Of a stretch of DNA of 64,000 nucleotides, positions 60,959-64,000 are shown piece after piece; position 1 is the first letter of the stretch; each line of letters starts with the position of its first letter. The notes beneath the pieces are model-generated. The model was not told the origin of the DNA. It made no database searches and saw only the letters and a list, made by a program, of their open reading frames with translations. The translations under genes and the position numbers were made by a program. Source of the stretch: Mesodorylaimus sp. YZB2_4 (lineage: Eukaryota; Nematoda; Enoplea; Dorylaimida; Dorylaimidae); NCBI GenBank assembly GCA_030248295.1, contig JASANH010001563.1, positions 868,001 to 932,000 of the forward strand. Reading direction: 5' to 3'.

Positions 60959-63900
60959 TTACAATAATGGGTTCAACTGTTCGGCTTCCGGCGGCGAGTG
61001 TGGGTGGTGGTAGTTCTTCAGTTTCACGGCCGACTCTCTTTGGCACGCCCGTTTCGCCTTTATCTTCCCACACGTGGATCGAAGTAACGTGATTACCTGA
61101 AATAGGCACGATCGACCACCAGTTTAGCTCCATGTTCAGAATGTTCAGTGCACGTATGCTAGTAAGGAAAGGATTGGGAGGTCCACACGCATGCATCGTT
61201 GAAGGTCCATCCGAAGTACAGTAAGTCACATCAGAATGTGTAGGATAGGGTCTCTTGGATTTCGTGCTTTTTCAAACCATAACTTTGGCTACCCTCATAA
61301 AACTGGGGGTGTGATACTTTTTGAGGACAATAAATGAGCCACAAGAAGCACAGAAGCACTCATACCTGCAGTGATCCCTGAGCAGTTATGGGGATATCTG
61401 ATATCCTTGTATGCCCACTACCAGTGACTCTGGCCGTTAATACTGTAGAGCCTACCAGAAACACCAGATACAGTGATCTGGGAGGGAGGGTGTGTCTCTG
61501 GGCGTGAGGGCGTGTAGCCCATGGTGGCAAAAGGAGACCAGGTCGCTTGTGCGCGTATCAAAGAGGTTCAAAGCATCCAAAAAGAGAAATCGAATCTGGA
61601 CCAGAAGAGATCGACTGCTGCTAGCCAGAGAGTTGAAAAATAAACATTTAAACCGCCTCCAAGCATCACACGCGGGGTACAGGCAGGCACAGACAATTCG
61701 TTCATTAAGCTAATTACGTCTTTGAAGCCTCAGAGAGGATGATTTCATGGAGATGGTGCCTGTTTTTCATCCTGAACCTAATTTTAGCCTGACCGGTTGA
61801 ATTATTGAGCTGCTCCCTAGACTCGCTTTGGGCGGGTCTTCGTACCATAAAAATACCTGAGACCTGAGATAAGCAGCGGGACTTCAGCCCTTTTTAAGTT
61901 ACTGGCAGCATCTGTGCGTTTCCACCCACGTCAGTGGCAGTTAAGTGTTTTCATGAGCATCCTTGCTGCGGTGTATCTAGACACCCTACCCATCCCTCCC
62001 ATCAGCCCGGCCATACTAGCCGCCCGCTGTTTGCATGTATCGTACTATGTTTCTCTTCCCCTGAACCGATTCTTCGATGACCCCACCCCTGCTATTCCCT
62101 CGCACACTCACCTCCCCGTTCGTATAGCATATGATGAGCGCCACGAGGAATCCCTGAAACACGACACTAATCGCAAGGAGTAGTGCCGAGACTGGAGAGG
62201 CAGTAGATGTGCTTACTTGTAATCCATCGAGCACCCGATTCATAAGATCATAAAAGAGCACGGAACGCATTCGGTATATCGTTATGAAGAAGTGCAATCC
62301 GAAGACGGGCAATAACACTAAAGTTGCACGTACAGCTTTCCTGAAATCGAAACGACCCTTTGATAGGATGCAGCCGAGATATTCTCGTTGCTGAAAGCTT
62401 ATGTCTCAGCTACGAATCGATTTTGAGTCTAGGCCGTATGTCTCCCGTGCAGACAGGAAAGTACAGGAACCAGCTCAAGGAAGGAAGATAAGATACATGA
62501 CATCCTAAACGATCCTTTGAAAACAACGTTCTCAATGAGCATACGTTGCAAAGCCCCGACTCTACTTCCTGATTCACCCAAACAGGCGCCCTTAGATCCC
62601 TTGCCTGTATTGAGCAGGCTCGTTCTCCGGATTGTGTCGCAGCTTCTTGATAAGCACCCGCATAATGACCACCATGAGGACCAGATTGATCTGCATCCAA
62701 GCATACTCATTATCGATACTACCACCCAAACCTGCTCGCTTACCGCAAGGCTGATAATGCACGGACCATAGGTTATCCTGAAATTGCGGCTCACAATGAG
62801 CTTGGTCTGAGAAGACTAGACAAGTTGCTTACCACTCGATCCAGTCATTATCGTATGGAATCCAACATCGTCGCAGAAAATCATCATGCTTCACTCCTCG
62901 AACGCTGTCCAAGTAGTATTTGATACAGGTGTAAATCACCGTAGGGATGACGGGGAACACTGAAAGGGCGCAATGACCATTTTGCTCTGGGCTCTTTCAG
63001 AGGGGGCATGGAACGAGGTAAGACGTCAACAGGCGTATCAGTAGTCCCCCCCCCCCCCCCAAGCAGAGCCATCTCCTTACCAGTCCCTACGTGTACTCTA
63101 CTGCATACTACGAATATATTTGACCGCCCCTGTCAAACTGACATTAAGGGAACCCCCCCCCCCCCCCCCCAATGTGACCCGACTCAGTTTATCAACCCCT
63201 CATGATCTCCCAAAACATCACGCCTCCTAATCAATCACACGTCCCCTGAAGAGCATGCAACACACCACACCCCATCCATCTCGTTTGTCAGATCTATTCC
63301 CTTATCCAAATATAAGAATTTGTTGGTATTCTCGCAGACCACTTCGGTGCACTGGCTGATTTGTGGGCGCCTGTGGCGCAGTCAGCTATTCTCTCTATGA
63401 CTGCACGTGAGCAATTCACAAACGTGCCCTGTCTTTATGATCGCCATGTCAAACACTCGAAAGACCCAGCACTTCACACGATCATGTTGGCTCGTGGTCA
63501 CGCCCTCGGCTCACTGGATCACGCGGTCATCTTATTGCGACACGTCTAATTAAACTTTTTCCAAACATGGAGCGATCCAGTGCCACCTACTCGAAAGGCG
63601 TGCGTGCGAGCAAAGCCTTACCCCAGCCGAGGAAATAGTAAAGTCTTAGTGATTGTTGGGGAGCGAAAGCATGAACCAATAACCGATACAAGTACAGGCC
63701 TTCGTTTAATTGCCACATGTAAGTGGCCAAACGGAGAAAACGTAATTGAATCGTAAATAGCAGTCGGCACGTGACCTAAAATACAAAATAGTAATTTTAG
63801 AAAAAGATTCAGTTACTCGACCCCGGGGAGAGGAAATGGAGGATCACTTACGTAGTTGGCCTCCACCGACGCTTGCTCACCAATATCACTACGCTGCACG

Positions 63901-63993
63901 AAGAAGACATTGTTGAATATGTAGAAAATGCCGATTAGGAAAAATGAAAATAACAAATTCTTGTGAATTGCGACTCGATGGTTTCGTAATGCC
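60959..63993 (-). CDS. Class B (secretin-family) GPCR, 5' end outside the window
   Basis: Minus-strand exons 63993(partial)-63852, 63775-63622, 62959-62833, 62777-62744, 62690-62605, 62340-62217, 62153-62112 and 61096-60959. Peptide-hormone receptor of the plasma membrane, probably Gs-coupled by family. From TM2: HRVAIHKNLLFSFFL; TM3: MWQLNEGLYLYRLLV and YYFLGW; TM4: VIPTVIYTCIKYY; ECL2: CWIPYDNDWIEW; TM5: GPCIISLAINLVLMVVIMRV followed by the basic KKLR; TM6: QYRKAVRATLVLLPVFGLH; TM7: GFLVALIICYTNGEV. These match the calcitonin/CRF/PDF receptor blocks (GWG, QYRK, NGEV). The N-terminal hormone-binding domain and TM1 lie outside. The intron after TM5 begins GC (CAG then GCAAGG); the intron at 62743-62691 is only 53 nt. 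The C-terminal tail is short. Confidence 0.92.
63046..63060 (+). repeat. Poly-C run (15 nt)
   Basis: C homopolymer in the class B receptor intron. Confidence 0.95.
63153..63170 (+). repeat. Poly-C run (18 nt)
   Basis: Second C homopolymer in the same intron, 93 nt away from the previous run. Confidence 0.95.
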
Positions 63994-64000
63994 CTTTAAA

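Noticed and set aside
61521-61643. 40-codon plus-strand ORF with coiled-coil-like composition in the class B receptor intron
   Set aside because: Very short, no splice or start context, overlaps another open frame; chance is the simplest reading.
62691-62743. Reading through the 53-nt segment in the class B receptor as coding
   Set aside because: It has GTAAGC and GCAG ends, and removing it joins TM5 (GPCIISLA-INLVLMVV) exactly as in the family.

Overview
This is a eukaryotic window, most probably from a nematode. The evidence is: short introns with GT-AG ends (several of 44 to 60 nt), about one gene per 6 kb, a splice-acceptor-like AG within roughly 50 nt upstream of most start codons (the pattern left by spliced-leader trans-splicing), two linked serpentine chemoreceptor-like 7TM genes, long-cap TWK-type potassium channels and a secreted Cu/Zn superoxide dismutase. 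No species is claimed. Another trans-splicing invertebrate is the main alternative.

Layout. 313-429 (-): probable first exon of a gene leaving the left edge. 4556-6605 (+) and 14512-10439 (-): two two-pore-domain potassium channels arranged tail to tail. 22705-25934 (+) and 36503-32628 (-): two D-type cyclins, also tail to tail. 38724-39471 (+): secreted Cu/Zn SOD. 41747-40702 (-) and 44528-43404 (-): tandem serpentine receptors with the same two-exon structure. 49364-45967 (-): Tousled-like kinase, 11 exons. 50132-55022 (+): RGG-rich MIF4G protein, head to head with the kinase across 767 bp. 56368-55305 (-): short-chain dehydrogenase. 59608-56911 (-): OGFOD1-type prolyl hydroxylase, upstream of the dehydrogenase on the same strand and possibly operonic with it. 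63993-60959 (-): class B (secretin-family) GPCR, its 5' end outside the window.

The space between genes is long in places (14.5-22.7 kb, 26-32.6 kb). It holds tRNA-derived SINE copies, a second diverged dispersed repeat, and seven long poly-C runs all on the same strand. The short word TACWGTA is about four times commoner than expected. A 1048-bp element with 19-bp terminal inverted repeats and a 6-bp flanking direct repeat sits inside the first intron of the MIF4G gene.

The genes do not form one pathway. The recurring theme is local duplication: K2P x2, cyclin D x2 and serpentine receptor x2. Two of these pairs are inverted, with large diverged gaps between them. Exon models were built by hand from splice sites, reading phase and family conservation; all phases close in the SOD, TLK, dehydrogenase and K2P models. 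No prokaryotic-style defence or mobile system is present.
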